Shown piece after piece: positions 17,922-25,837 of a stretch of DNA of 64,000 nucleotides. The notes beneath the pieces were generated by a model that did not search any database, was not told the DNA's origin, and saw only the letters and a program-made list of their open reading frames with translations. Made by a program: the position numbers and the translations under genes. The stretch's first letter is position 1. Each line of letters starts with the position of its first letter. Source of the stretch: Allobosea sp035944375 (GTDB taxonomy: Bacteria > Pseudomonadota > Alphaproteobacteria > Rhizobiales > Beijerinckiaceae). The stretch lies in the NCBI RefSeq assembly GCF_035944375.1, contig NZ_DASZBE010000041.1. One strand, 5' to 3'.

Positions 17922-19775
17922 ATGAGCGCCGATCTTCGACAGCTGCAAAGAACTGCGTCGTTTACGACGCCTTTAGGTCAAGATGCCTTAACACTGACAC
18001 AGTTCGAAGCCTCAGAGGGCTTGAGCGAACTCTTTACTTTCCAGGTTGACGCCAGCAGCACGACTGAGAACGCCGACCTTCAGAGCATCATGAGCCAGAA
18101 ATGCTCGATCACGATGACGCTCAAGAACGGCGGCACGCGGATCTTCAACGGCACGCTGGTCGACGCTCAATGGGTCGGCAAGGAGCACGATCTTCATCAG
18201 TACCGGTTCACGCTGCGGCCCTGGCTCTGGCTCCTGTCCCAGCGGGCCGACTGCCGCATCTTCAAGAACAAGACGGCGATCGAGATCATCAAGCAGATCT
18301 TCGCCAAGGAGGAGAGCGCGAGCTTCGAGGACCGCACCAGCGATCGGCTCGCCCCGATCGACTACTGCGTCCAGTACCGGGAGACCGATCTCGACTTCGT
18401 CCTGCGGCTGATGGAGCAGTATGGAATCTACTATTATTTCAAGCATGTCGACGGCGACCACAAGCTGGTGCTCGCGGATTCGCGCTCCTCGCACGACCCC
18501 GTCCAGGCCGCCGCCCAGCCGACCTTCGCAGGGGCCGGGACGTCCTATCCGGTGATGCCGCCGAGCAGCCGGATGCCGCGCCATATCGAGCACATGACGC
18601 ATTGGTCGACGATGCGCCGGCTGCGCACCGGCAAGATCGAGCTGAAGGATTACGACTTCCAGCAATCGGGCTCCGATCTGACGGCTCGCGCCGAGGCCGG
18701 CTTCGACAAGGCCAAGTCCTATGAGGCGTATGACTACCCGCGCAGCTACATCAAGCGCGACGAGGGCGAGCATTTCGCCCGCGTCAGGGCCCAGGCCGAG
18801 CAGGCGCCGGACGACCGGCGCCACGCCGCCGGCGATGCGCCGAGCCTGTTCCCCGGCGCCCTGATGACGCTTTCGGACCATGCCACCGCGTCCGAGAACA
18901 TCGAATATCTCGTCGTGCGCTGCAGCCATGCCTTCGGCGGCCAGAGCTACCGCTCAGGCAGCGGCGACGAGACGTTCTACAGCGGATCCTACGAGTTCCA
19001 GAAGAGCGACCGCCGCTTCCGCGCCCCGCTCCTGACCCCGCGGCCGACGGTCTACGGGCCGCACACCGCCAAGGTGGTCGGCGAGCGCAACGAAGGCGAG
19101 GAGGGCGACATCGACGTCGACGAGTTCGGCCGCATCTTCCTGCGGTTCCACTGGGATCGCGAGGACGGCTCGACCTCCTGCCGCACCCGCGTCGCGCAGA
19201 TGTGGTCGGGCAAGAACTGGGGTGGGCAGGTCATCCCGCGCATCGGCCAGGAGGTCGTGGTCGAGTTCCTCGAGGGCAATCCCGACCTGCCGCTGGTCAC
19301 CGGCACGGTCGTCAACGACCAGCACAAGCCGCCATATAGCCTGCCCGACAACAAGACCCAGTCCGGCCTGAAGTCGGAATCGACCGACGGCGCCGGCTTC
19401 GCCGACTGCTACAACGAGATCAAGTTCGAGGACCGGAAGGGCCAGGAAGTCTTCAGCATGCAGGCCGAGAAGGACCATGAGGTCCTGGTCAAGAACAAGG
19501 AGACCCGCGAGATCGGCCCCGACTATGGCGACGGCGGCTATTCCCGCGAGACGACGCTGAAGAACGGCAACGACAAACTCCATGTCCAGAACGGCAAGCT
19601 CGACGTCGAGGCCCTCACCGAGATCAACCTCAAGGTGGGCGAGAGCACCATCAAGATGCTGCCTGCCAGCATCGAGATCTCGTCGCCGACCATCACCATC
19701 AAGAGCGTGGCCAAGACGGAGGTGCTCAGCGACGCCATGGTCATCGTCAACGGCGCCCTCGTGAAGATCAACTGA
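17922..19775 (+). CDS. vgrG: T6SS spike protein VgrG (TssI)
   Basis: VgrG trimers form the tip of the Hcp tube. The 617-residue product has the gp27-like N-terminus (ALTLTQFEASEGLSELFTF), then RQTDLDF-type sequence (YRETDLDFVLRLMEQYGIYY). The gp5 OB-fold region is RVAQMWSGKNWGGQVIPRIG followed by QEVVVEFLEGNPDLP, and a beta-helix tail follows. There is no large C-terminal extension, so it is not an evolved effector VgrG. The ATG at 17922 was preferred to the TTG one codon earlier. It begins a rightward run with two T6SS accessory genes and shares a divergent AT-richer control region (17807-17921) with the OmpA-like gene. Confidence 0.97.
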   Translation: MSADLRQLQRTASFTTPLGQDALTLTQFEASEGLSELFTFQVDASSTTENADLQSIMSQKCSITMTLKNGGTRIFNGTLVDAQWVGKEHDLHQYRFTLRPWLWLLSQRADCRIFKNKTAIEIIKQIFAKEESASFEDRTSDRLAPIDYCVQYRETDLDFVLRLMEQYGIYYYFKHVDGDHKLVLADSRSSHDPVQAAAQPTFAGAGTSYPVMPPSSRMPRHIEHMTHWSTMRRLRTGKIELKDYDFQQSGSDLTARAEAGFDKAKSYEAYDYPRSYIKRDEGEHFARVRAQAEQAPDDRRHAAGDAPSLFPGALMTLSDHATASENIEYLVVRCSHAFGGQSYRSGSGDETFYSGSYEFQKSDRRFRAPLLTPRPTVYGPHTAKVVGERNEGEEGDIDVDEFGRIFLRFHWDREDGSTSCRTRVAQMWSGKNWGGQVIPRIGQEVVVEFLEGNPDLPLVTGTVVNDQHKPPYSLPDNKTQSGLKSESTDGAGFADCYNEIKFEDRKGQEVFSMQAEKDHEVLVKNKETREIGPDYGDGGYSRETTLKNGNDKLHVQNGKLDVEALTEINLKVGESTIKMLPASIEISSPTITIKSVAKTEVLSDAMVIVNGALVKIN

Positions 19776-19781
19776 GGGTCG

Positions 19782-20336
19782 ATGACGCGTCTGCGCTTCA
19801 GCACCGCCCGGGAGGTGTTCGAGACCTTCCCCTCTGCCGGCAAGGTCATCGCGACCAGGCCGGCGGTGGAGCATCCGCTGGCCTTTCTCAGGCGCCTCGC
19901 CCAGGGGCCGGCCCCGGCCGAGGCGATCGCCTTCTGTGCCTATGTGCTGCCCCGCCGCGAGGCCGTCTGGTGGGCGGCCCAGTCGCTGCGCGCGATGCTG
20001 CCCGTGGGCAGCGCGCCCGATGAGGGGCTCGTCGCGGCCGAGACCTGGGTCCGCGATCCGCGCGACGAAACCCGGCGCGCCGCACTCGCTCTCGCCGATG
20101 CCGGCGATCCGGCGCGGCCGGGAACCTGGGTCGCGTTCGCGGCCGGCTATTCCGGCGGCAGCATGGTGGAGGGGCATGCCGTGCCCTGCCCGCCGGACCT
20201 GACCGCCAAGATGGCGCGCATCGCCGTCCTCACCGCGCTCGGGCGGCTGACCGGCCGCGATCACCAGGCCGCATTGCGCAATTGTGTCGAAGCATGCATT
20301 CGATTGGCCGATGACGACGGCAAGCCGACCTCCTGA
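19782..20336 (+). CDS. Small T6SS-associated protein of unknown function
   Basis: The 184-residue product starts 6 bases after the vgrG stop, with GAGG before its ATG, and is evidently coupled to vgrG. It lacks signal peptide and membrane segments. Recognisable features are PAEAIAFCAYVLPRREAVWWA, an alpha-helical middle rich in Ala and Arg, and a C-terminal helix RNCVEACIRLAD. It resembles small proteins often found beside alphaproteobacterial vgrG and fha genes, which I recall being labelled DUF6931; that was not checked. Its position suggests a spike-loading adaptor or chaperone, but this is only context. Confidence 0.6.
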   Translation: MTRLRFSTAREVFETFPSAGKVIATRPAVEHPLAFLRRLAQGPAPAEAIAFCAYVLPRREAVWWAAQSLRAMLPVGSAPDEGLVAAETWVRDPRDETRRAALALADAGDPARPGTWVAFAAGYSGGSMVEGHAVPCPPDLTAKMARIAVLTALGRLTGRDHQAALRNCVEACIRLADDDGKPTS

Positions 20337-20390
20337 GCAACGCCCCCGCGAGACAGCGGCCGCGCTTGCGCCGCGCCCGGATTTCCCGCC

Positions 20391-21764
20391 ATGCCGCTGA
20401 CGCTGACGATCGAGAACGAGACGGCCCTGCCCGATGGCGGCCCGCTGACTGTCACCCTCAGCGGCAGCCGAGGGCTCGACATCGGCCGGGACCAGCATCT
20501 CGACTGGTGCCTGCCGGACCCGACGCGCGCCATTTCGGGCCGCCATTGCGAGGTGCGCTTCCGCGACGGCGCCTATTGGCTGCGCGACGTCTCGACCAAC
20601 GGCACCTATGTCAATGGAGGCGCTCACCGCGTGCAGTCGCCCTACTGCCTGCAGCATGGCGACAGGCTCGAGATCGGCCATTATGTCATCGCGGTCGCGA
20701 TCGACGAGGCGGCCCGCGCTGAACCCGAGGGCGCGCCGGCGCCGGAGCGCGCGCCCGATCCGGAGTCGCTCTGGTCGGCCAGCGGCGACGTTGCGCCGCC
20801 GATCCCGCGCCGTGACCTGCTGCCGCCGAGCCGGCACCGCCCCGTCCATGATGGCTTCATCGACTGGGCGGCCGACATTCCGACGCCCACCGCCCCCGCC
20901 GCGCCCGCAGCGCCTCCCCCGGTCGCATCCCTTCCCTCGGCGGACGACTTCGCCTGGGCGCCCTATCAGGCGCCGCCGGTCGCACCCGAGATGCCGCCGG
21001 CGCCGATTCCGACGCCGCGCCGACCTCTGACGGCCGACCTGCCGCCCGGCGACGCCTGGAGCGACACCCCGGCCCTGCCGGCAGCGCCGATCGCGCCGCT
21101 GCCGCCGCTCGAGCCTCCGCCCGCCGCCGCGCCCTTCGCCGCGTCACCGCCGCCCGCCATGGCGCCCGCCGGCATGCCCGCCATCTCGCCGGCCGAATTC
21201 GTGCAGCGCTTCGCCAAGGGCGCCGGCCTGTCGACGAACGACCTCGGCTGGCAGGACCCCGGCGCCTTCGCCGAGCAACTCGGCGGGCTGATGCGCCTCG
21301 TCGCGGTCGAGCTGAAGCAGCTGCTCGCGGCCCGCGCCGAGAGCAAGCGAATCGCGCGCAGTGCCAACCAGACCATGATCCAGGCGCAGGACAACAACCC
21401 GCTGAAATTCTCTCCGACGGTGGATGATGCGCTGCAGCTCATCTTCGGCCGGCCCAAGAGCGGCTATCTCAGCGCGCAGAAGGCCTTCGACGAGAGCTTC
21501 AAGGACCTCAAGGCCCATCAGATCAAGACCTACTCGGCGATGCAGCACGCACTGCGCATGCTGGTCGAGGATCTCGATCCCCAGGCCATCGCCGAGAGCA
21601 TGGCGCAGGAGCGCGGTCTCGATTCCCTGCTCGGCTCGCGCAAGGCCAAGATGTGGGACGCCTATGTCGCCCGCTGGGACGCCAAGACCGCCCCCTACGA
21701 GGACGGGCTGGTGGACGCCTTCATGCTCTACTTCGCCGAGTGCTACGACCGCGGCGGGAAGTAG
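20391..21764 (+). CDS. tagH: T6SS FHA-domain protein (Fha/TagH)
   Basis: Fha binds phosphothreonine on T6SS components and activates assembly. The 457-residue product has an N-terminal FHA domain (about residues 20-105) with the expected residues: IGRDQHLDW, AISGRHCEVRF and STNGTYVNG. A long Pro/Ala-rich linker (about 115-265) leads to a C-terminal helical domain. That domain is typical of TagH/ImpI proteins: EFVQRFAKGAGL, NPLKFSPTVDDAL, then the ending KMWDAYVARWD...YFAECYDRG. Kinase and phosphatase genes at 30-33 kb complete the switch. It follows the vgrG-linked small gene after 54 bases. Confidence 0.92.
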   Translation: MPLTLTIENETALPDGGPLTVTLSGSRGLDIGRDQHLDWCLPDPTRAISGRHCEVRFRDGAYWLRDVSTNGTYVNGGAHRVQSPYCLQHGDRLEIGHYVIAVAIDEAARAEPEGAPAPERAPDPESLWSASGDVAPPIPRRDLLPPSRHRPVHDGFIDWAADIPTPTAPAAPAAPPPVASLPSADDFAWAPYQAPPVAPEMPPAPIPTPRRPLTADLPPGDAWSDTPALPAAPIAPLPPLEPPPAAAPFAASPPPAMAPAGMPAISPAEFVQRFAKGAGLSTNDLGWQDPGAFAEQLGGLMRLVAVELKQLLAARAESKRIARSANQTMIQAQDNNPLKFSPTVDDALQLIFGRPKSGYLSAQKAFDESFKDLKAHQIKTYSAMQHALRMLVEDLDPQAIAESMAQERGLDSLLGSRKAKMWDAYVARWDAKTAPYEDGLVDAFMLYFAECYDRGGK

Positions 21765-21812
21765 CGGCTTCCGGCCCGAATCGCCCCTTCGACATGGCTG
21801 CAGAAACATGCC

Positions 21813-21917
21813 GTCATCCCGGCCGTAGCGAAGCGGAGCGCCGGGATCCATCGGAGGGCTCTGGCGCACTACGATGGATTCCGGAGCGGCGCTGCTTCGC
21901 AGCTTGTCCGGGATGAC
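21813..21917. repeat. Dispersed palindromic intergenic repeat, second full copy
   Basis: The arms GTCATCCCGG (21813-21822) and CCGGGATGAC (21908-21917) pair exactly. A central GGATCCATCG...CGATGGATTCC palindrome is present, as in the copy at 3607-3709. It sits between the convergent tagH and ridA genes. Confidence 0.8.
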
Positions 21918-21947
21918 GCGGTATTTCCGTGCCAGGTGTGCGCTGCC

Positions 21948-22307
21948 CTAAGCGCTCTTCTTCGCGGCCACCGCGGTGATCTCGATGTCGTGGCCGGGCG
22001 AGGCGAGCTTCGCCTCGACGGTCGCACGCGCCGGCGCGGTGCCCTTCGGCACCCAGGCGTCCCAGACTTCGTTCATCTCGGCGATCTTCGAGATGTCGGT
22101 GAGGAAGATCTGGACGCTGAGGATGCGGCTCTTGTCGCTGCCGGCGGCCTCCAGCGTTTCCTCCAGCAGCGCCAGGACCTCGGTGGTCTGCTCGCCGAGC
22201 GATCGGCCTTCGGTTTTCTCGGCGACATGGCCGGCGAGGAAGACGATGCCGTTGAAGATCGCGGCATCGCACCAGCGCTGCGTCACTCCGATGCGGTCGA
22301 TGGTCAT
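21948..22307 (-). CDS. RidA/YjgF family protein
   Basis: RidA-type proteins hydrolyse reactive enamine/imine intermediates released by PLP enzymes. The 119-residue product has the family shape: FNGIVFLAGHVAE near the N-terminus, LLEETLEAAGSDKSRILS, IFLTDIS, and the end ARATVEAKLASPGHDIEITAVA. The canonical archetype Arg is within PARATVEA. It is a lone metabolic gene embedded among T6SS genes; no functional link is apparent. Confidence 0.9.
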   Translation of the reverse strand: MTIDRIGVTQRWCDAAIFNGIVFLAGHVAEKTEGRSLGEQTTEVLALLEETLEAAGSDKSRILSVQIFLTDISKIAEMNEVWDAWVPKGTAPARATVEAKLASPGHDIEITAVAAKKSA

Positions 22308-22381
22308 GGTCGATCTCCTTGGCTGGAAAAGGCTCGCGCGAGCCGCGCGCCCGCCCCTCCTAGCCGAGGCGACCGGCCCCG

Positions 22382-22882
22382 TCAGCCGCCGATGATCACC
22401 GTCGTCAGCCCCATGACGATCTTGTTGGGCGGCCCCACCGCCTCGATGATCGTGTCGCCGACCCGACAGGCCGAGAGATTGTTGATCAGAACCGTCTGCG
22501 AGCCGTCGATGACGACGCCGGGTCCGTGCGGCGGCGCCGGCAGCAGGGTCAGGCAGTTGTGGATGTCAGCCCCGCCGGCGGCGCCCGAGATCATCGAGCC
22601 CATGCTGGCGGCGGCGGTTGTCTTGGCCGTTTCCTCGGCCAGTTTCGCGGCCGGCGCGCCGGGTGTTCCCGCGGCGGCCAGTGTCGCGGCCTCGGCGGTC
22701 GCGATCGCCGCGTCCGAGACCTGGCGCGCCGCCTGGATCGCGGCGGCGGCCGCCGCCGAGACGCCGCGCCAGGCCGGCAGCCCACCGATCAGGACATTGG
22801 GGCTGCCCGGCCCCGGCTGGAGGACGCCCGGCAACGGATGCAGCACCAGATCGAGAATGCGGGCGGCGGGACCTGTCGGCAT
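22382..22882 (-). CDS. PAAR-domain spike-tip protein with interrupted domain
   Basis: PAAR proteins cap the VgrG trimer and sharpen or load the spike. The 166-residue product begins MPTGPAARILD with HPLPG and the first half-motif GSPNVLIGGLPAWR. The second half is DGSQTVLINNLSACRVGD and ends in VMGLTTVIIGG. Between them, about residues 43-97, lies an Ala-rich helical insertion with no obvious family. There is no C-terminal toxin, so it is probably an adaptor tip. It is transcribed divergently from tssK. Confidence 0.85.
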   Translation of the reverse strand: MPTGPAARILDLVLHPLPGVLQPGPGSPNVLIGGLPAWRGVSAAAAAAIQAARQVSDAAIATAEAATLAAAGTPGAPAAKLAEETAKTTAAASMGSMISGAAGGADIHNCLTLLPAPPHGPGVVIDGSQTVLINNLSACRVGDTIIEAVGPPNKIVMGLTTVIIGG

Positions 22883-22996
22883 CGGGGGCTCCTCTCGGCC
22901 GGCTTGAACGCGACTCTGATGGACTGCCGGGAACCGCGCAACCGCGCATCCTTCAAGTCAATGACGGCAGCGCCTTCGCGAGGCCCTAGCATTCGC

Positions 22997-23026
22997 TTGG
23001 TGACGCTTGTTGGGGACCCGTATAAG
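22997..23026 (+). promoter_or_regulatory. Possible promoter of the tssKLM operon
   Basis: TTGGTG (22997-23002) and TATAAG (23021-23026) are separated by 18 bases, and the tssK start follows 35 bases later. The -10 matches consensus at five of six positions and the -35 only at its TTG. It lies in the divergent gap with the PAAR gene and is the best candidate in it. Confidence 0.4.
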
Positions 23027-23060
23027 GTCTTCGGCATGCCTCTGAGTGAGCGAGAGCCGG

Positions 23061-24398
23061 ATGTCGTGGTACAGCAAGGTCGTCTGGTCTGAGGGGCTGT
23101 TTCTGCGGCCGCATCACTTCCAGCAGAACGACCGGTATCTTGAGAACCTGCTGGAAAACCGCGTCCGGCACGTCACCCCTTACCCATGGGGATTCTCGGT
23201 GCTGGAAATCGACCGCGACCTCGCCCAGCAGAGCCGCATCGGCCTGCGCCGCGCCGTCGGCGTGATGCCGGACGGCACGCCTTTCGCGATGCCCGACAAC
23301 AGCCCCCTGCCCGCAGCGATCGAGGTGCCGGAGAACGCCGCCGGACAGATCGTCTGGCTCTCCCTGCCTCTGGCCTCCCCCAACACCCGCGAGCTCGAGG
23401 ACGCGCTGGGCGGCAGCGCCAGCCGCTACGTCCCCGCCACCGAGATGCTGATCGATTCCACCGCCTCGCTGCGGATCGAGGAGGAGATCGACGTCGCCCA
23501 TCCGCGCCTGAGCCTGGAGCTGCGCAGGACGGCGAAGGCCGGCTATGTCGGGCTGGCGCTCGGCCGCATCCTCGAGGTGCGCGACCGCGCCATCCTGTTC
23601 GACGAGAAATTCGCCCCGCCCGTCCTCGTCTGCTCGGCCTATCCGGTGATCGAGGGCTGGATCGACCGGGTCATCGGCTGGATCGACAACAAGCTCGAGG
23701 AACTCGCCCGCTATGCCGCCGACCCGACGGCCGGAGGCGGCCTGCAGAGCGCCGACTATTTCATGCTGCAGCTCTTGAACCGGCAGATCCCGCAACTGCG
23801 CCATCTGCGCCAGTCGCGCTACGTCCATCCCGAGCGGCTGTTCGAGAGCTTTCTGGGGCTGGCCGGCGAACTCGCGACCTTCACCACCGCCGAGCGCCGC
23901 GCCCGCGACTACCCGGCCTATGACCATGACGATCTCGAGGCCTGCTTCACGCCTCTGGTGCGCGACATCCAGGACTTCCTCTCCGCCAATCTCGGCCGCC
24001 GGGCGATCCGGCTCGAGATCACAGAGCGCGCGCCCAACGCCTTCATGTCGACGATTCGCGACCGCAGCCTCGTCCGCAACGCGACGCTCGTTCTGGAGGT
24101 GGCGGCGCGCCGGCCGCTGACCGAGATCCAGGCCCAGTTCCCGCAGCTCTTCAAGGTCGGCCCCAACACCAAGATGAACGAGATCGTCCATGCCCATCTG
24201 CCGGGCATCAGCCTCGTCCATCTGCCGACGCCGCCGCCGCAGATCCGCGCGCTGACCGACCATGTCTATTTCTATCTCGACCGGACCTCGCCGCTCTGGC
24301 CGGAATTCTCGACTGCGAGTTCGATCGGGATGCATTTCTCCGGTGACTGGCCTGATCTGGAACTCGAACTCTGGGCCGTGCTCGAGGGACGGCGATGA
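23061..24398 (+). CDS. tssK: T6SS baseplate-membrane connector TssK
   Basis: TssK trimers link the baseplate wedge to the TssJLM membrane complex. The 445-residue product starts MSWYSKVVWSEGLFLRPHHF, which is almost diagnostic. YPWGFSVLEIDRDL and the C-terminal DHVYFYLDRTSPLWPEF with FSGDWPDLELELWAV confirm it. An in-frame GTG five codons upstream was rejected in favour of the conserved MSWYS start. The stop overlaps the tssL start (ATGA). Confidence 0.97.
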   Translation: MSWYSKVVWSEGLFLRPHHFQQNDRYLENLLENRVRHVTPYPWGFSVLEIDRDLAQQSRIGLRRAVGVMPDGTPFAMPDNSPLPAAIEVPENAAGQIVWLSLPLASPNTRELEDALGGSASRYVPATEMLIDSTASLRIEEEIDVAHPRLSLELRRTAKAGYVGLALGRILEVRDRAILFDEKFAPPVLVCSAYPVIEGWIDRVIGWIDNKLEELARYAADPTAGGGLQSADYFMLQLLNRQIPQLRHLRQSRYVHPERLFESFLGLAGELATFTTAERRARDYPAYDHDDLEACFTPLVRDIQDFLSANLGRRAIRLEITERAPNAFMSTIRDRSLVRNATLVLEVAARRPLTEIQAQFPQLFKVGPNTKMNEIVHAHLPGISLVHLPTPPPQIRALTDHVYFYLDRTSPLWPEFSTASSIGMHFSGDWPDLELELWAVLEGRR

Positions 24399-25822
24399 GC
24401 GATCCCGGTTCGCCGTCCGATCCGTTCGGCCGCTCCGACCGGACCATCATCAGGCCCAACCCGGCCGGACGCCGCGCGCCCCTGCCCTCCCGCCCGGCCA
24501 CGCCGGCGGCGCCAACCCCCTATGCCCCGCCCGCCGCTGCCTCGCCCGGCGTCCCCGGCGGCAGTGACGACTGGATCTCGGCCTCCCAGCCGGCCCCGCC
24601 GCGCCCGGCGCCGCCGCCCGGACCTGCCGCCGGACCGCTGCCGGGCCGCGACCAGCTCCTGACGCCCAACGCCAACCCGCTGCTGCGCGCTGCGGGTCCC
24701 CTGCTGCTGCTGCTCGGCCGGCTGCGCTCGCAACTCAGCAGCGCCCCGCTCGCGCAGTTGCTCGGGCAGGTCACCGAGACGATCGAGGCCTTCGAGCACG
24801 AGGTTCGCGCCGCGGGCGCCTCCGCCGAGCAGACGCGGACCGCCAAATATGTCCTCTGTGCGGCGGCCGACGACATCGTCCAGAACATCCCCGGCGAGGA
24901 CCGGCATGTCTGGACCCAGTACAGCATGCTCTCGAAGTTCTTCGGCGAGCGTGTCGGCGGCGTGCGCTTCTTCGAGGAGCTCGACCGCGCCAAGGCCGAC
25001 CCGTCCGTCAATTACGATCTGCTCGAACTGATGCATGCCTGCCTGGCGCTGGGCTTCCAGGGCATCCACCGCACCTCGGCCGGCGGCGCCGCCAATCTCC
25101 AGATGATCCAGCGCAACCTGTTCGAGACGCTGCGCCGGGTGAAGCAGCCCGACCCCGAGCTCTCGCCGCGCTGGCGCGGGCAGGCCGTCGCCTCGCAGGT
25201 GGCGCGCTTCAGGGTTCCGGTCTGGTCGGTGGCGGCGCTCGCCGGCGTTGCCGTGCTCGGCCTCTATCTCGTTTTCCGCGCTCTGCTCGGCGGCAATGCC
25301 GAGGCCGCGGCCTCCGCCCTGCTCTCGGTCCACCCCAAGGGCGAGCTCGGCCTCGTCCGCAAGGTCTTCTCCGCTCCTCCGCCGCCGCTCCCGCCGCCCC
25401 CCGTGCCGCCCAAGGTCTGCGGCGCGGTGCAGCCGCCGATCGTCTGCCAGGTCACGCCGAACGTCATCATCGTCCGGCTCGTCGACATCACCCTGTTCGA
25501 GCCCGGCCAGGCGGCCGTGCGCGCCGAGTTCAAGCCGCTGATCGAGCGGATCGCGGCTGTGCTCGAAACCGAGGGTGGCGCCGTCAAGGTCGTCGGCCAT
25601 ACCGACAATGTGCCGATCCGCACCGCCCGCTTCGCCTCCAACCTGCAGCTCTCCCAGGCGCGCGCCAAGGCCGTGGGCGACTTGCTGCAGACCAAGCTGA
25701 GCAAGCCAGACCGCATCAGCGTCGAGGGCAAGGGCGCCGACGTGCCGATCGCGCCTAACACCACCCGCGAAGGACGTGCCAAGAACCGGCGCGTCGAAAT
25801 CCTGATCCAGCGGCAAGGCTGA
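24395..25822 (+). CDS. tssL: T6SS membrane protein TssL with C-terminal OmpA domain
   Basis: TssL is an inner-membrane component of the trans-envelope complex. The 475-residue product has a Pro-rich N-terminus with RSDRTIIRPNPAGR (Thr17), then a DotU domain (about 85-265, with AKYVLCAAADDIVQ and FFGERVGGVRFFEEL). A single membrane helix lies near 273-295, then a Pro-rich stretch, and a C-terminal OmpA-like peptidoglycan-binding domain (about 350-475) with VVGHTDNVPIRTARFASN. The T-I-I-R-P sequence resembles the Thr14 region that PpkA phosphorylates in Agrobacterium TssL and Fha then binds. The fused OmpA domain can substitute for separate wall anchoring. Confidence 0.96.
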   Translation: MSDPGSPSDPFGRSDRTIIRPNPAGRRAPLPSRPATPAAPTPYAPPAAASPGVPGGSDDWISASQPAPPRPAPPPGPAAGPLPGRDQLLTPNANPLLRAAGPLLLLLGRLRSQLSSAPLAQLLGQVTETIEAFEHEVRAAGASAEQTRTAKYVLCAAADDIVQNIPGEDRHVWTQYSMLSKFFGERVGGVRFFEELDRAKADPSVNYDLLELMHACLALGFQGIHRTSAGGAANLQMIQRNLFETLRRVKQPDPELSPRWRGQAVASQVARFRVPVWSVAALAGVAVLGLYLVFRALLGGNAEAAASALLSVHPKGELGLVRKVFSAPPPPLPPPPVPPKVCGAVQPPIVCQVTPNVIIVRLVDITLFEPGQAAVRAEFKPLIERIAAVLETEGGAVKVVGHTDNVPIRTARFASNLQLSQARAKAVGDLLQTKLSKPDRISVEGKGADVPIAPNTTREGRAKNRRVEILIQRQG

Positions 25823-25837
25823 GGAGGGCGCCAGCTC

